A DNA stretch of 64,000 nucleotides from Rhizobium freirei PRF 81. GTDB taxonomy: Bacteria; Pseudomonadota; Alphaproteobacteria; Rhizobiales; Rhizobiaceae. The position numbers were made by a program, and so were the translations under genes. Under the pieces are notes generated by a model, which worked only from the letters and a program-made list of their open reading frames with translations, was not told the origin of the DNA and did not search any database. This document shows positions 56,290 through 64,000 of the stretch, piece by piece (position 1 is the first letter of the stretch; every line of letters begins with the position of its first letter). The DNA is taken from the NCBI RefSeq assembly GCF_000359745.1, contig NZ_AQHN01000061.1, positions 227,558-291,557 on the forward strand, given 5' to 3'.

Positions 56290-57501
56290 TCAGCTCGGCA
56301 AAGGCTTGTCCCAGAGCCAGGAGAACAAGAGGGATTCGGTCAATTCCATGAAGGCGTCGAGGGCGCGGCGGCCGAGCGTGCCCCGAGCGATCGATTCCTT
56401 CGTATAGAGCGGCAGTTCGCGAACCAGCCGCGCGCCCAGGAATACGCGAAGCGTGCCGGCCGCATAGCCTTCGGCCACGGGTGCCGTCAGCGGCCAGCGA
56501 TAGACGATTCGTGCCGACAGGCGGTCAGGAGTATCGGCGGGAACATAGACGTCGACCGGGGTCTTGGCCAATAAACCGACCGTGGATTGCGCGCCGCCAT
56601 AGACGCTGGCATCGCCAATCACCTCGCCTGCTGCGAAAATGCGCTGGCTCTTGAAATTGCTGAGGCCCCATTCGAGCACGCGCCGTGTTTCCTCGGTCCG
56701 GTCCTTGTCGCTCTTCAGGCCGCCCAGCGCCAGAAACAGCCTGCGCCCGTCGCGCTCCACGGAAGCGACGATCGAGAACCCCTCGCCGTCCGCAAAGCCG
56801 AGCCCAAGGCCATCGATGCCGATATTGAGCAGCAGCAGCGGGTTCTTGTTGCGCTGATAAATCTTGTTCCAGGTGAAATCCGCCTGGCCGAAATATTTGT
56901 AGAGATCCCGATGCTTCTGCTGCAGGTCTTGGGCCAGGGTGACCAGTTCCCGCATGGAAACCTTGCCGCCGCCGGTGGGGTTCTCGGCATCGGGCAGGCC
57001 CGTGGAATTCGTAAAGGTAGCCCGCGCCATGCCGATCTCGCGCGCCCGCGCCGTCATGCGGCGGCCGAATTCGCGCTCGCTGACCGACATGCCCTCAGCC
57101 AGCACGATGCAGCCGTCATTGGCCTGCTGCACGGCGACACCCTGGATCAGATCGCCCACCCGCACGCGCGACTTCAGCGCGGCAAACATCGTCGATGCGC
57201 GCGATGGTGCGCCGCCGGTGCGCCATGCGTTTTCAGAGACGGGATATTCCGTATCGAGCGAAATCTCCCCTCGCCCCACGGCATCGAAAACGACGTCCAG
57301 CGTCATGAGCTTTGCAAGCGAGGCGGGCGAGATCGGTTGATCCTCGCTTTTCGCCAGGAGGATGGTGCCCGTGGAGGCCTCGATCATGAATGCTTGCGCG
57401 GCTTTCGTCTCGAAAGCGCCAGGAGTGGCCGGCTGCGCTTCGGCGATTGTGCTGCCGATCCCGATGAGAAAGAGGAGCAAAAGAATCAAGCGCTTTGGCA
57501 T
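56290..57501 (-). CDS. D-alanyl-D-alanine carboxypeptidase with C-terminal PBP5 domain
   Basis: 403 residues. A signal peptide (cleavage near IAEAQP, residues about 20-22) is followed by a peptidase S11 domain with SLAKLM (SxxK) near residue 62, QQANDG (SxN replaced by QAN) near 123, and a diverged KTG region (near 230-235, DGLGLGFADGEGFSIVASV, where the usual KTG is absent). The PBP5_C domain (residues about 280-370) and an end helix complete it. The missing KTG-like triplet suggests altered activity. It lies upstream of tmk-holB. Confidence 0.87.
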   Translation of the reverse strand: MPKRLILLLLFLIGIGSTIAEAQPATPGAFETKAAQAFMIEASTGTILLAKSEDQPISPASLAKLMTLDVVFDAVGRGEISLDTEYPVSENAWRTGGAPSRASTMFAALKSRVRVGDLIQGVAVQQANDGCIVLAEGMSVSEREFGRRMTARAREIGMARATFTNSTGLPDAENPTGGGKVSMRELVTLAQDLQQKHRDLYKYFGQADFTWNKIYQRNKNPLLLLNIGIDGLGLGFADGEGFSIVASVERDGRRLFLALGGLKSDKDRTEETRRVLEWGLSNFKSQRIFAAGEVIGDASVYGGAQSTVGLLAKTPVDVYVPADTPDRLSARIVYRWPLTAPVAEGYAAGTLRVFLGARLVRELPLYTKESIARGTLGRRALDAFMELTESLLFSWLWDKPLPS

Positions 57502-57571
57502 ACCGTCCTCTCAATCCGAACACCGGCACGATTATTTTAGTGACGGGTTAAGATTCAGGCAATGACGCTGA

Positions 57572-58762
57572 TCAGTCCGTCTGCGTCGTGCCCTGGTGCT
57601 GGCGGCGATAGGCCGAGAGGATCGACTCCTGCGTCAAGCCGTCGTTGCGCACCATGACCGCATCGAAGGCGAGGTCGACATACACGGTCTTGACCGAAGT
57701 ATTCTGATAGGCGGCGGCGGTGGAGCTCAGCGATTGATCGCCAAGGCTTGCCAGGCGATGCGTGAAATCCGGTCGCTCATAGGGGATCGGTCCGATCTGC
57801 GGCAGAACGATCGTTCCAGGCGCAGCCGATTCGACAGCCGGCATGGCGCCGCCATTCCACATCATCGGAGGTGGGTTGTTGCTCTTGCCGCGAGTATAGC
57901 CGGCATCCGGCGTCGAGCCGGAGAAAGCCGTGGCGGAATAGGGAGACTGGCGCGGAATCGGCGCAATCGCGGGCGTCGCATCGAAGCTGCGCTGCTGGCG
58001 GCTTGCCCGCAAGGGCGTGCTTGAGTCAGGCAATTGATCCGCGGTGATGCGGCCAGCCGAAGCAACCATCACGCCGCTGGCGATTTGGCCGCCCGGATTG
58101 ACGCTGGGCAGGCGCGAGCCCTTCGGAATGTAGGAGGCCATCAGATAGGGATCGTCATGGCCGTCCATGCGGGCGCGGCCGACATATTGCACGCGCACGT
58201 CACCTGTGCCGCTGTGCTGCAGATCGAGCATCTGCGCCGTCTTGTTGGAAAGGTCGATGATGCGGCCGGGATGATACGGGCCGCGATCGTTGACGCGCAC
58301 GATGATGGAGGAGCCGGTTTCGACATTGGTGACGCGAGCATAGCTCGGGAGCGGGAAGGTCGGATGCGCGGCAGTCAGCGATTGCTGATCGTACACTTCA
58401 CCATTGGCGGTCAAACGGCCGTGAAAGGCAGAGCCGTACCAGGAAGCGATACCGACCTTGCTATAGCCGAAATCTTCCTTGGGATAATACCACTTGCCCT
58501 TCACCTGGTAGGGATTGCCGACCATGAAACGGCCGCCACCCTTCGGCACCGGACCGTTGTTAACGACGCGAGGGCTGGCCTTCACGCCATATTCCTTTTC
58601 GGAGAAATATTCCTTGCCGTGCTGACGCTTGGTCGGCGCTTTCTGAGTTGTTCCGCAGGCCGTGATGGTTGCGCACATCAGCGAGAGAGCAAACCAACGC
58701 ATACCCGTTGCGTATGTCATCGCACGATTTTCGAATTTCATCTGTCCCACGCCGCTACTCAT
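57572..58762 (-). CDS. rlpA: RlpA-family septal ring lytic transglycosylase, lipoprotein
   Basis: 396 residues. The N-terminal lipobox is ITAC near residues 32-35. The double-psi beta-barrel domain (residues about 75-205) shows VGIASWYGSAFHGRLTANGEVYD with the catalytic Glu/His-Asp region and VRVNDRGPYHPGRIIDLS. The C-terminal half is long and Pro/Ser/Ala-rich and I see no clear SPOR domain. RlpA trims glycan strands lacking peptide stems at the septum. Starts at 58762, 58741 or 58720 are possible; no Shine-Dalgarno decides between them. Confidence 0.88.
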   Translation of the reverse strand: MSSGVGQMKFENRAMTYATGMRWFALSLMCATITACGTTQKAPTKRQHGKEYFSEKEYGVKASPRVVNNGPVPKGGGRFMVGNPYQVKGKWYYPKEDFGYSKVGIASWYGSAFHGRLTANGEVYDQQSLTAAHPTFPLPSYARVTNVETGSSIIVRVNDRGPYHPGRIIDLSNKTAQMLDLQHSGTGDVRVQYVGRARMDGHDDPYLMASYIPKGSRLPSVNPGGQIASGVMVASAGRITADQLPDSSTPLRASRQQRSFDATPAIAPIPRQSPYSATAFSGSTPDAGYTRGKSNNPPPMMWNGGAMPAVESAAPGTIVLPQIGPIPYERPDFTHRLASLGDQSLSSTAAAYQNTSVKTVYVDLAFDAVMVRNDGLTQESILSAYRRQHQGTTQTD

Positions 58763-59133
58763 TACTCTGACGGAGGTCTGCTACAACCGGCACATCCCTC
58801 TTCCGGTATCCCGCTACGCCTCAATCACCTAACGGTACTTTAATCATGATTGTAGTTTGGCGATTTTGCGATGCAAATTGAGCGCACAGCAGAAATTCTG
58901 AAGATCGTGGTTAATGAATAGTAATGCGCCAGCCATCTCCCGCGTTGCCCAGAATAGCACTTGCTGCCGTCTTTCGATCGTCATCGCGGGTCCCATGTCG
59001 AGACAGATAAGAGCGAATTCTTGTCGTTGCCGGTATGTGGACGGACAGGAATCGAACTAGCGGTCAGCCCCTTGTATCAAGGCGCATCAGTATTTCATCT
59101 GGTAGACATCCCTGCGCTTTGCCTGGTCGACCA
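58763..59133. other. Intergenic region between rlpA and the ECF41 sigma gene
   Basis: 371 bp. It contains the rlpA leader and the end of the sigma-factor transcript. A segment near 59036-59075 (minus strand) has a TTCGATTC-like tRNA T-loop look but no paired arms. I see no open frame, clear promoter or terminator. Confidence 0.4.
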
Positions 59134-60006
59134 TCAATGTGCCGTTGCGCTCGCTATGTGCCGCAGCTTGTCCGGGTTGCGCGTACAATAGATGGCAACC
59201 ACCTTTTCCTGCTCGATCTGCAGCGCGGTCGTCTGTACGACGTCGCCGCCTTCTATGGTGAGGAAGCCCGGCAGACCATCGATGAGGGCATAGCGGATCA
59301 GTTGCGAGGGCTGCACGAGGAAAAGCCGCGCCATCTGCTCATGACGTCGCATGACCGCATCGAGCCCGATGAGCGGCTGCCGCGACGCCGGCACCTTGCC
59401 GCCGCCATCGGCATAGGCGACGACCTCTTCCGAGAGCATGGCGCGTAGCGCGGCCATATCGCCCGTTCTTGAGGCGGTGAAGAATGCTGCAGCGAATTTT
59501 AGCCCCTGCTCCTTTCCTATGGCGAAGCGAGGCCGGGCATCGACGATATGCGCTCTCGCCCGGCTCGCCAGCTTGCGGCAGGCAGCTGCCTCGCGGCCGA
59601 TCGCTGACGCCACTTCCTCGAAATCCATGCCGAACACGTCATGCAGCAGAAAGGCGGCGCGCTCAAGCGGCGACAGGCGCTCCAGCGCCATCATCAGCGG
59701 CAGCGTTACGTCGTCGGCAGCGTCATCATCCTGCGGATCGAAGATCGGCTCAGGCAGCCAGGGGCCTACATAAGTCTCACGCTGACGCCGTGCCGATTTC
59801 AGCTCGTTCAGGCAAAGTCTGGTGACGATGGTGCGCAGGAACGCCATCGGCGCGCGAACCGACGCATGATCGCTCGCAAGCCAGCGCAGCCAGGCTTCCT
59901 GCACGATATCTTCGGCGTCGGCGACCGATCCGAGCATCCGGTAGGCAAGCCGGACAAGGTGCGGGCGCAGCTCTGAGAAGATCGGATCGGCTGGCGTTTC
60001 GGTCAT
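59134..60006 (-). CDS. ECF41-type RNA polymerase sigma factor with SnoaL-like C-terminal domain
   Basis: 290 residues. Sigma2 (residues about 10-75: RLAYRMLGSVADAEDIVQEAWLRWL) and sigma4 (about 110-160: SPLERAAFLLHDVFGMDFEEVASAIG) are joined by a linker with the WLPEP motif. The C-terminal SnoaL-like domain (about 175-285) carries the DGGGK motif. These two motifs define ECF41/SigJ-type factors, in which the C-terminal domain tunes activity in place of an anti-sigma factor. The start overlaps the flavodoxin gene stop as ATGA. Confidence 0.92.
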   Translation of the reverse strand: MTETPADPIFSELRPHLVRLAYRMLGSVADAEDIVQEAWLRWLASDHASVRAPMAFLRTIVTRLCLNELKSARRQRETYVGPWLPEPIFDPQDDDAADDVTLPLMMALERLSPLERAAFLLHDVFGMDFEEVASAIGREAAACRKLASRARAHIVDARPRFAIGKEQGLKFAAAFFTASRTGDMAALRAMLSEEVVAYADGGGKVPASRQPLIGLDAVMRRHEQMARLFLVQPSQLIRYALIDGLPGFLTIEGGDVVQTTALQIEQEKVVAIYCTRNPDKLRHIASATAH

Positions 60007-60629
60007 AGCGTTGCAAGAGCGAGTTGAGAAGGAGCGGCGGCGACCTGGCGGCCGCGAACGAATTGTAGCGTCGTCAACGCCACGCGTCGCCCCAGGTAGC
60101 GTGCCGTGGCGAGATCGGATTCGGGCGGCGCAGTCTCCGGGCCTTCATCGGTATTCGCCTGGGCACCGGCGCCGAGCCAGAAGCCAAGCCGGTTCATATC
60201 CGCTTCCGAGCCGGTTGACGAGCAGTTCGCCGGTGGCAGGTCGAGGCCGACCCAATGCATTCCGTGCTGTGCGGCAAAAATTGCCAGCTGGATGAGCGTC
60301 GATAGTTTGTCACCGGAGCGAGACCCTGACGTGGTGAAGCCGGCGGCGATCTTGTCCTTCCAGAGAAAGCCCTTGGCGAGGACGGCGCTCGACGTCATTT
60401 CCTGGAATGCTTTGAAGGATGCCGAGACTGCGCCCATGTAGGTCGGCGAGCCGAAAATGATCGCCTCGGCGGCGTGAAGATCGTCCCAGTGCCGCTCGAC
60501 TTTATCAACAGACAGCAGCATGGCCTCTACCCCGTCGACTTGGTCTACCCCTGCCCCGACCGCTTCGGCCTGGCGGCCGGTGTGTCCGTAGCCCGTGTGA
60601 TAGACGATTGCGATGCGTTGGCGGATCAT
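60003..60629 (-). CDS. Flavodoxin-family NAD(P)H oxidoreductase, probable ECF41 target
   Basis: 208 residues of the flavodoxin/WrbA-like fold. The FMN phosphate loop is VYHTGYGHTGRQAEAV; AIIFGSPTYMGAVSASFKAFQE lies near residue 70, and the aromatic segment HGMHWVGLDLPPAN near 150 is typical of this subfamily. It should use NAD(P)H and FMN to reduce a quinone or similar acceptor. The ATG at 60629 is chosen because homologous sequence starts there; the frame extends to 60755. A candidate ECF41 promoter lies about 40-63 bases upstream. Confidence 0.87.
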   Translation of the reverse strand: MIRQRIAIVYHTGYGHTGRQAEAVGAGVDQVDGVEAMLLSVDKVERHWDDLHAAEAIIFGSPTYMGAVSASFKAFQEMTSSAVLAKGFLWKDKIAAGFTTSGSRSGDKLSTLIQLAIFAAQHGMHWVGLDLPPANCSSTGSEADMNRLGFWLGAGAQANTDEGPETAPPESDLATARYLGRRVALTTLQFVRGRQVAAAPSQLALATL

Positions 60630-60665
60630 TGTTGTCTCCCTCGAAAATGGTGTTGCGAAGGGTAA

Positions 60666-60692
60666 GACAAGGCACAGGTCCCATCTGTGACA
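60666..60692 (-). promoter_or_regulatory. ECF41-type promoter upstream of the flavodoxin-sigma operon
   Basis: On the minus strand TGTCACA (60692-60686), a 16-base spacer and TGTC (60669-60666) match the ECF41 consensus TGTCACA-N16-CGTC except for one base. Transcription would start near 60660, about 30 bases before the flavodoxin start. ECF41 factors usually activate one adjacent gene and themselves. The consensus is from established work on the family; the assignment here is inferred. Confidence 0.75.
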
Positions 60693-60932
60693 TGCGCGAT
60701 CGATTTTTCTGCCGATAGTGGGCTCACGCGCCCGTGATGCAGCGCTCTTTCGCACTGGAACGGCGTAAGGCTATGCTTACTCTTGAGGGGCCGCCTTCGT
60801 ACGGCGTTACAAATGGAGTGGCCCGACCGCTGGAGACGGCCAGGCCACATTTGCCAGGTCAGGGGTCAAAGCTGACTGAAGCACGCCAACAATAAGTCGA
60901 GCTTACTTTTTGTCAATAATGCTTCATATCGG

Positions 60933-60950
60933 GGCGCACTGCGCCCGCGT
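60933..60950 (-). terminator. Hairpin after the tetR gene
   Basis: A near-perfect GGGCGCA/TGCGCCC palindrome just after the TetR stop on the minus strand; no long T-run follows, so the termination role is uncertain. Confidence 0.4.
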
Positions 60951-60957
60951 TGCCTGA

Positions 60958-61596
60958 TCAGGCGTAAGGCGTGCCGCCCAGTGCGGCTTTCTGGCCGATA
61001 GCCCCTTTGTCGATGATAGCGAGAAACGCGTCTCTGGCTTGCTTCGTGTCCCGCTCTTGCCGAAAGGTCTGATGCGCCTGGATGAAGGCGACTGTCCATG
61101 TTGCCAGAAGGAGACCCGCCGCCAGTCTGGCATCCGGATCGGCAGGCCGCCGCCCTATGCATTCGGATAGCGCCAGCGTGACGAGTTGCGCGATCTCGTC
61201 GCGTATCGCCCTCACCCTTGCCTTTAGCGTTTCGCTGCCCTCGATCGTCTCTATGAAACCTTGGCTGCGGGCGGAAAAGTCGACGGCTGGGTGTTGTTCC
61301 GCAACGAGCCGATGAGCGAGCAGACGGTATGCCTCGATCGGAGCGATGCCGGCACCGCGCTGCCGCAAAGCGTCGCGCAGCAACTCCCGAGCCTCCTCGT
61401 CGCGATCGAAGAACATGTCCTCCTTGCGCGGGAAATGATTGAAAACCGTCATCCGCCCGACATCGGCGGCGGCCGCGATCTCGTCCACAGTCACATGGTC
61501 GAAGCCACGCTCGAAGAAGAGGCGCGTGGCGATGTTGGAGATGTTTTGCCGTGTGGCGAGGCGTTTACGGGTTCGGCGGTCGAGTGGCGTTGTCAT
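60958..61596 (-). CDS. TetR-family regulator divergent from a TetA-type pump
   Basis: 212 residues. The helix-turn-helix (QNISNIATRLFFERGFDHVTVDEIAAAADVGRMTVFNHFPRKEDMFFD) spans about residues 17-64 and the C-terminal domain is of the TetR_C type with LVAEQHPAVDF. Three AGTAC half-sites lie in the 331-bp gap to the pump gene (TGAGTACA at 61625-61632, and GTACTTA at 61677-61683 and GTACTCG at 61694-61700 in the opposite orientation). It probably represses itself and the divergent transporter. Confidence 0.87.
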   Translation of the reverse strand: MTTPLDRRTRKRLATRQNISNIATRLFFERGFDHVTVDEIAAAADVGRMTVFNHFPRKEDMFFDRDEEARELLRDALRQRGAGIAPIEAYRLLAHRLVAEQHPAVDFSARSQGFIETIEGSETLKARVRAIRDEIAQLVTLALSECIGRRPADPDARLAAGLLLATWTVAFIQAHQTFRQERDTKQARDAFLAIIDKGAIGQKAALGGTPYA

Positions 61597-61927
61597 GACG
61601 CCATCGATAGCAGGAATTTTATACTGAGTACATATTTGTCGTTGACATACAGTTTCCCAGCCCGTAATTAGAGATTGTACTTAATACATTTTCGTACTCG
61701 ATATGAATAACCGGGCGGCCTCAGACCGGTCATTAGTGCATTCGAGATCGATGAACCGTATGCCGGCCCCGGTCAGGTGCGGATAGCCGTGCACGGGCCT
61801 CCGAAAGGCCTATCCCGGCTGCATATCAAGCAAACCTTTCCGCTCGAACGGACGGCGAAGGCGCAGGAAGTCTCCGCCCAGTGCCGCGTCATGGGCAAGC
61901 CAGTTATCTCCATGGATCGAAGCCATC
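61597..61927. promoter_or_regulatory. Divergent regulatory region, tetR / MFS pump
   Basis: 331 bp, AT-rich next to tetR. It holds three AGTAC-containing half-sites at 61625-61632, 61677-61683 and 61694-61700 that could be an operator. A short frame at 61777-62019 overlaps the pump start and is not considered coding. Confidence 0.45.
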
Positions 61928-63124
61928 ATGAACAAGCCTCTAGTCGTTATCTTCGCCGCGATCGGCCTCGACGCCGTCGGCATAAGCCTCATTTTCCCCA
62001 TTCTCCCGCGGCTTCTTGAGGATGTGACCCACTCCCGGGATATCGCCTCCTGCATCGGGATCATGACTGCGCTTTACGCCGCCATGCAGTTTGTCTTTGC
62101 GCCGGTGCTCGGCGCGCTCAGCGACAGTCTTGGCAGGCGCCCCGTATTGCTGATCTCGCTTGCGGGGGCAGCGATCAATTACCTCATCATGGGCTTTGCC
62201 CCGCAGCTTTGGATGCTGCTGCTTGGCCGCGCCATTGCCGGCCTGACCAGCGCCAACGCGTCGGTGGCAACCGCCTATATCACCGACATTTCGTCCGAGA
62301 ACGAGCGCGCCCGCCGCTTCGGCCTGCTAAGCGCCATGTTCGGCATGGGGTTCATCATCGGACCGGTTCTTGGCGGGTTGCTCGGCGATTACTGGCTAAG
62401 GCTCCCCTTCATCGCAGCCGCTATTCTGAACGGCTGCAATCTGTTGCTGGCTTTGTTCGTCCTGCCCGAATCGCACACTCCGTCGCGCCAGAGAATCGAT
62501 CTGACTGTCCTCAACCCACTGCGACCCCTTCGCTGGATCTTCTCGATGAAGCGGCTTCTGCCCATCGTCCTCGTCTATTTCATCCTGAGCGCCACCGGCG
62601 AGGCCTATGGCACCTGCTGGGCGCTGTGGGGCTTCGACACCTTCCGATGGAACGGCCTCTGGATCGGCCTTTCTCTGGGCGCGTTCGGCATCTGCCAAAC
62701 GCTGGTTCAGGCACTCCTGCCAGGCCCCGCGACCAGGCTGCTCGGCGAACGATGGGCCGTTGTCGTCGGGATCGCCTGCGCCTGTGCCGCCCTCGTCACC
62801 ATGGCCTTTGCCAGCCAAGGCTGGATGATTTTTGCCATCATGCCGATCTTTGCGCTCGCGGGCATCGGCACGCCGGCATTCCAAGCCCTCGCCACCCGCC
62901 AGGTCGATCCGTCCCGCCAAGGCGAACTGCAGGGCGTGCTCACCTCGGCCACAAGCCTGGCCTCCATCATCAGCCCGCTTGCATTCTCGACATTCTACTT
63001 TGTCGTCCAGAAGGATTGGCCCGGCGCCATCTGGCTCTCGGTGGTCGCCATTTACATGGCCGCCGTCCCCTTGGTCCTGCTCGGCACCCGGACCGCACGC
63101 GCAGCGCAGCTTGCGAGCGCTTGA
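61928..63124 (+). CDS. TetA-family MFS efflux transporter
   Basis: 398 residues with 12 membrane helices. MFS motif A is GALSDSLGRRPVLL near residue 61; the N-terminal IGLDAVGISLIFPILPRLLEDV and the ATAYITDISSENERARRFGLLSAMFGMGFIIGPVLGG segment (motif C region) are characteristic of the tetracycline-resistance TetA group and near relatives. It is a drug/H+ antiporter; actual tetracycline transport is not proven. It is divergent from a TetR-family regulator, the usual tet arrangement. Confidence 0.9.
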   Translation: MNKPLVVIFAAIGLDAVGISLIFPILPRLLEDVTHSRDIASCIGIMTALYAAMQFVFAPVLGALSDSLGRRPVLLISLAGAAINYLIMGFAPQLWMLLLGRAIAGLTSANASVATAYITDISSENERARRFGLLSAMFGMGFIIGPVLGGLLGDYWLRLPFIAAAILNGCNLLLALFVLPESHTPSRQRIDLTVLNPLRPLRWIFSMKRLLPIVLVYFILSATGEAYGTCWALWGFDTFRWNGLWIGLSLGAFGICQTLVQALLPGPATRLLGERWAVVVGIACACAALVTMAFASQGWMIFAIMPIFALAGIGTPAFQALATRQVDPSRQGELQGVLTSATSLASIISPLAFSTFYFVVQKDWPGAIWLSVVAIYMAAVPLVLLGTRTARAAQLASA

Positions 63125-63233
63125 CCCTTTGCAATTGATCTCAGCATATGCGCGGCAGCCCGGTTGACGCTTCGCCCCGAATAGCGGTAAAGCGAGCCAA
63201 CCACTTCTCACAAGGCCCCGTGCCGTCGTGACA

Positions 63234-63323
63234 GGAAGAGTGTCCGAGTGGTTTAAGGAACCGGTCTTGAAAACCGGCGTGCGGGAAACCGTACCGTGGG
63301 TTCGAATCCCACCTCTTCCGCCA
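63234..63323 (+). tRNA. tRNA-Ser (anticodon UGA)
   Basis: A 90-base tRNA with a long variable arm. The acceptor stem pairs GGAAGAG (63234-63240) with CTCTTCC (63313-63319), then G and an encoded CCA. The anticodon stem CCGGT/ACCGG encloses the loop CTTGAAA, anticodon TGA at 63268-63270. The T-loop is GTTCGAATCCC. The gene for a TetA-type pump is upstream and a decayed phage-like fragment downstream, so the tRNA 3' end may be an integration site. Confidence 0.97.
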
Positions 63324-63448
63324 TATATTATTGATTTTATTGTGTTTTTCCGAGAAATCCGTCTAGAATTCAACCGTTGTCATAACTGCAAAATTGGTAG
63401 CAGTAGTCGAGCGAAACGCAACCACCGCCAAAGGCTCGCGCCCAGCCA
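63324..63448. other. AT-rich junction downstream of tRNA-Ser
   Basis: 125 bp starting with ATATATTATTGATTTTATTG, clearly lower in GC than the flanks. It may be the tRNA terminator region or the edge of foreign DNA. No second copy of the tRNA 3' end is present in the rest of the window. Confidence 0.45.
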
Positions 63449-63577
63449 TCAAAACACGGTCGCCCCGTGAGGCATACCGACTGAGGAGCAAATCGACATT
63501 AGGCTCTCGCCATCTGCCAGGCGCTCACATGTTGCGTGCGCAATCTTGCGCGCGAAATCGGATGGTCTACCGATCAT
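63449..63577 (-). pseudogene. Remnant of a phage terminase small subunit-like gene
   Basis: The 42-codon frame MIGRPSDFARKIAHATCERL, continuing ADGESLMSICSSVGMPHGATVF, strongly resembles the N-terminal helix-turn-helix of small-terminase-like phage proteins (pattern GRPSxF...ICERLADGESLRSIC...MPxxxTVFRWL). It stops at TGA (63451-63449) where the next codon should be the Arg of RWL (CGA to TGA), and the codons after the stop still begin Trp-Leu-Gly-Ala. Beyond that the sequence loses resemblance. This is a broken, probably vestigial gene. Confidence 0.7.
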
Positions 63578-63750
63578 TATTCTACTCACGACTGTTGCAG
63601 TGGCAGTATCAAGTACCCACATACTTGCCACCATAAGCTGCATATGATTGCTCTCGCTGATTTCAATTGGGGGAAATGCGATGCCGATTCCGGCGCTGCC
63701 GCTCTTACTCCCAACGGTTCTCACAAGCGGCGGACGCTGAGGGACTAGAA
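63578..63750. other. Region between the phage remnant and a small membrane protein
   Basis: 173 bp with no coding sequence I accept; the tail carries GAGGG before the next ATG. Confidence 0.4.
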
Positions 63751-63966
63751 ATGCTAAGAGTTTTGACAATCGTCTTTCGGTGTGTTTGGGCATTCGCCAT
63801 AATCGCGATCGCCGTAGGATTCGGTGCAGCATGGGGCTGGCATAAGCATGGCCTGGTTGCGGCGATCGCGCTGGGGTTTGTTGGTCTCGCGGTTAGCTGG
63901 CCGTTCGCATATTCGCCTACGGCGTTCTTTCAATTGCTGCTCGAAATGCTAGCCGGCATGGTGTGA
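63751..63966 (+). CDS. Small hydrophobic membrane protein, unknown
   Basis: 71 residues with two membrane helices (about residues 5-27 and 35-58: VFRCVWAFAIIAIAVGFGAAW, VAAIALGFVGLAVSWPFA). The ATG at 63751 follows GAGGGACTAG. No family is recognised. It lies downstream of tRNA-Ser and the terminase-like remnant, so it may belong to the same foreign segment. Confidence 0.55.
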   Translation: MLRVLTIVFRCVWAFAIIAIAVGFGAAWGWHKHGLVAAIALGFVGLAVSWPFAYSPTAFFQLLLEMLAGMV

Positions 63967-64000
63967 TGATCGTTCCGAACGCTGCAGCTGGTATGCAGCT

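Noticed and set aside
59030..59080. tRNA-like 3' half on the minus strand (AGTTCGATTCCTGTCCGTCCA)
   Set aside because: The T-arm does not pair and no 5' half, D-arm or anticodon arm is present; chance resemblance or an old relic at most.

Overview
The window is chromosomal DNA from an alphaproteobacterium of the Rhizobiaceae, most likely the genus Rhizobium. The basis is the gene content and order (glnB-glnA with a sigma-54 promoter, divergent uvrA/ssb with a GTTC-N7-GTTC type LexA site, queA-tgt, and a rlpA-dac-tmk-holB-metG-tatD-MBL block), a characteristic rhizobial intergenic palindromic repeat at 251-354, high GC content and frequent TTG starts. Most of the window is housekeeping core genome. 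Accessory DNA is concentrated at about 47-49 kb (an insertion sequence), 59-63 kb (regulator/efflux pairs) and after the tRNA-Ser gene at 63.2 kb.

Region by region. 0-8.3 kb: end of a DUF502 membrane protein, a secreted phytase-like esterase, and recG divergent from sdhE-mfd. 8.3-14.6 kb: a RidA-like gene divergent from a TetR regulator with a duplicated operator, ubiA, a FrnE/DsbA-like oxidoreductase, a YejA-like peptide-binding protein, an IalB-family secreted protein and hspQ. 14.8-19.3 kb: the nitrogen-control operon glnB-glnA, the NAD(P)HX repair enzyme and a DUF72 protein. 19.3-26.9 kb: uvrA and ssb divergent around an SOS box, a MarC-family protein, and gyrA. 26.9-34.7 kb: an SDR epimerase, three very small membrane proteins, coaD, two cyclophilins (one secreted, one cytoplasmic), queA-tgt for queuosine, a VOC protein and a SleB-type cell wall hydrolase lipoprotein. 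34.8-43.9 kb: DUF4864, an HxlR-fabF pair, an FMN reductase, a two-gene heterodimeric ABC exporter, a DHFR-like reductase, a LysR regulator and a DUF1127 peptide. 44-49.6 kb: a D,D-carboxypeptidase, a TetR regulator translationally coupled to an Lnt-like nitrilase-fold membrane protein behind tandem operators, a complete ISNCY-like insertion sequence (about 47407-49040) and a SRPBCC protein. 49.6-58.8 kb: ybaK-like, MBL hydrolase, tatD, metG, then an oppositely oriented TauE/SafE transporter, then holB, tmk, a second D,D-carboxypeptidase and rlpA. 59.1-64 kb: an ECF41-type sigma factor coupled to a flavodoxin behind a matching ECF41 promoter, a TetR/TetA-type MFS pair, tRNA-Ser(UGA), and a decayed phage terminase-like fragment downstream of it.

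How the parts relate. Several neighbouring sets share a task. RecG, Mfd, UvrA, SSB, GyrA and HolB serve DNA repair and replication. GlnB and GlnA form the nitrogen sensing and assimilation operon. QueA and Tgt carry out successive steps of queuosine tRNA modification. SleB-type hydrolase, the two Dac proteins and RlpA remodel peptidoglycan. Regulator-target pairs with visible operators or promoters (TetR/RidA, TetR/Lnt-like, ECF41/flavodoxin, LexA at uvrA/ssb, sigma-54 at glnB) are the most informative non-coding signals. I saw no CRISPR array and no complete defence system or prophage. The least described material is the cluster of three tiny membrane proteins at 28.0-28.7 kb and the decayed element next to tRNA-Ser.
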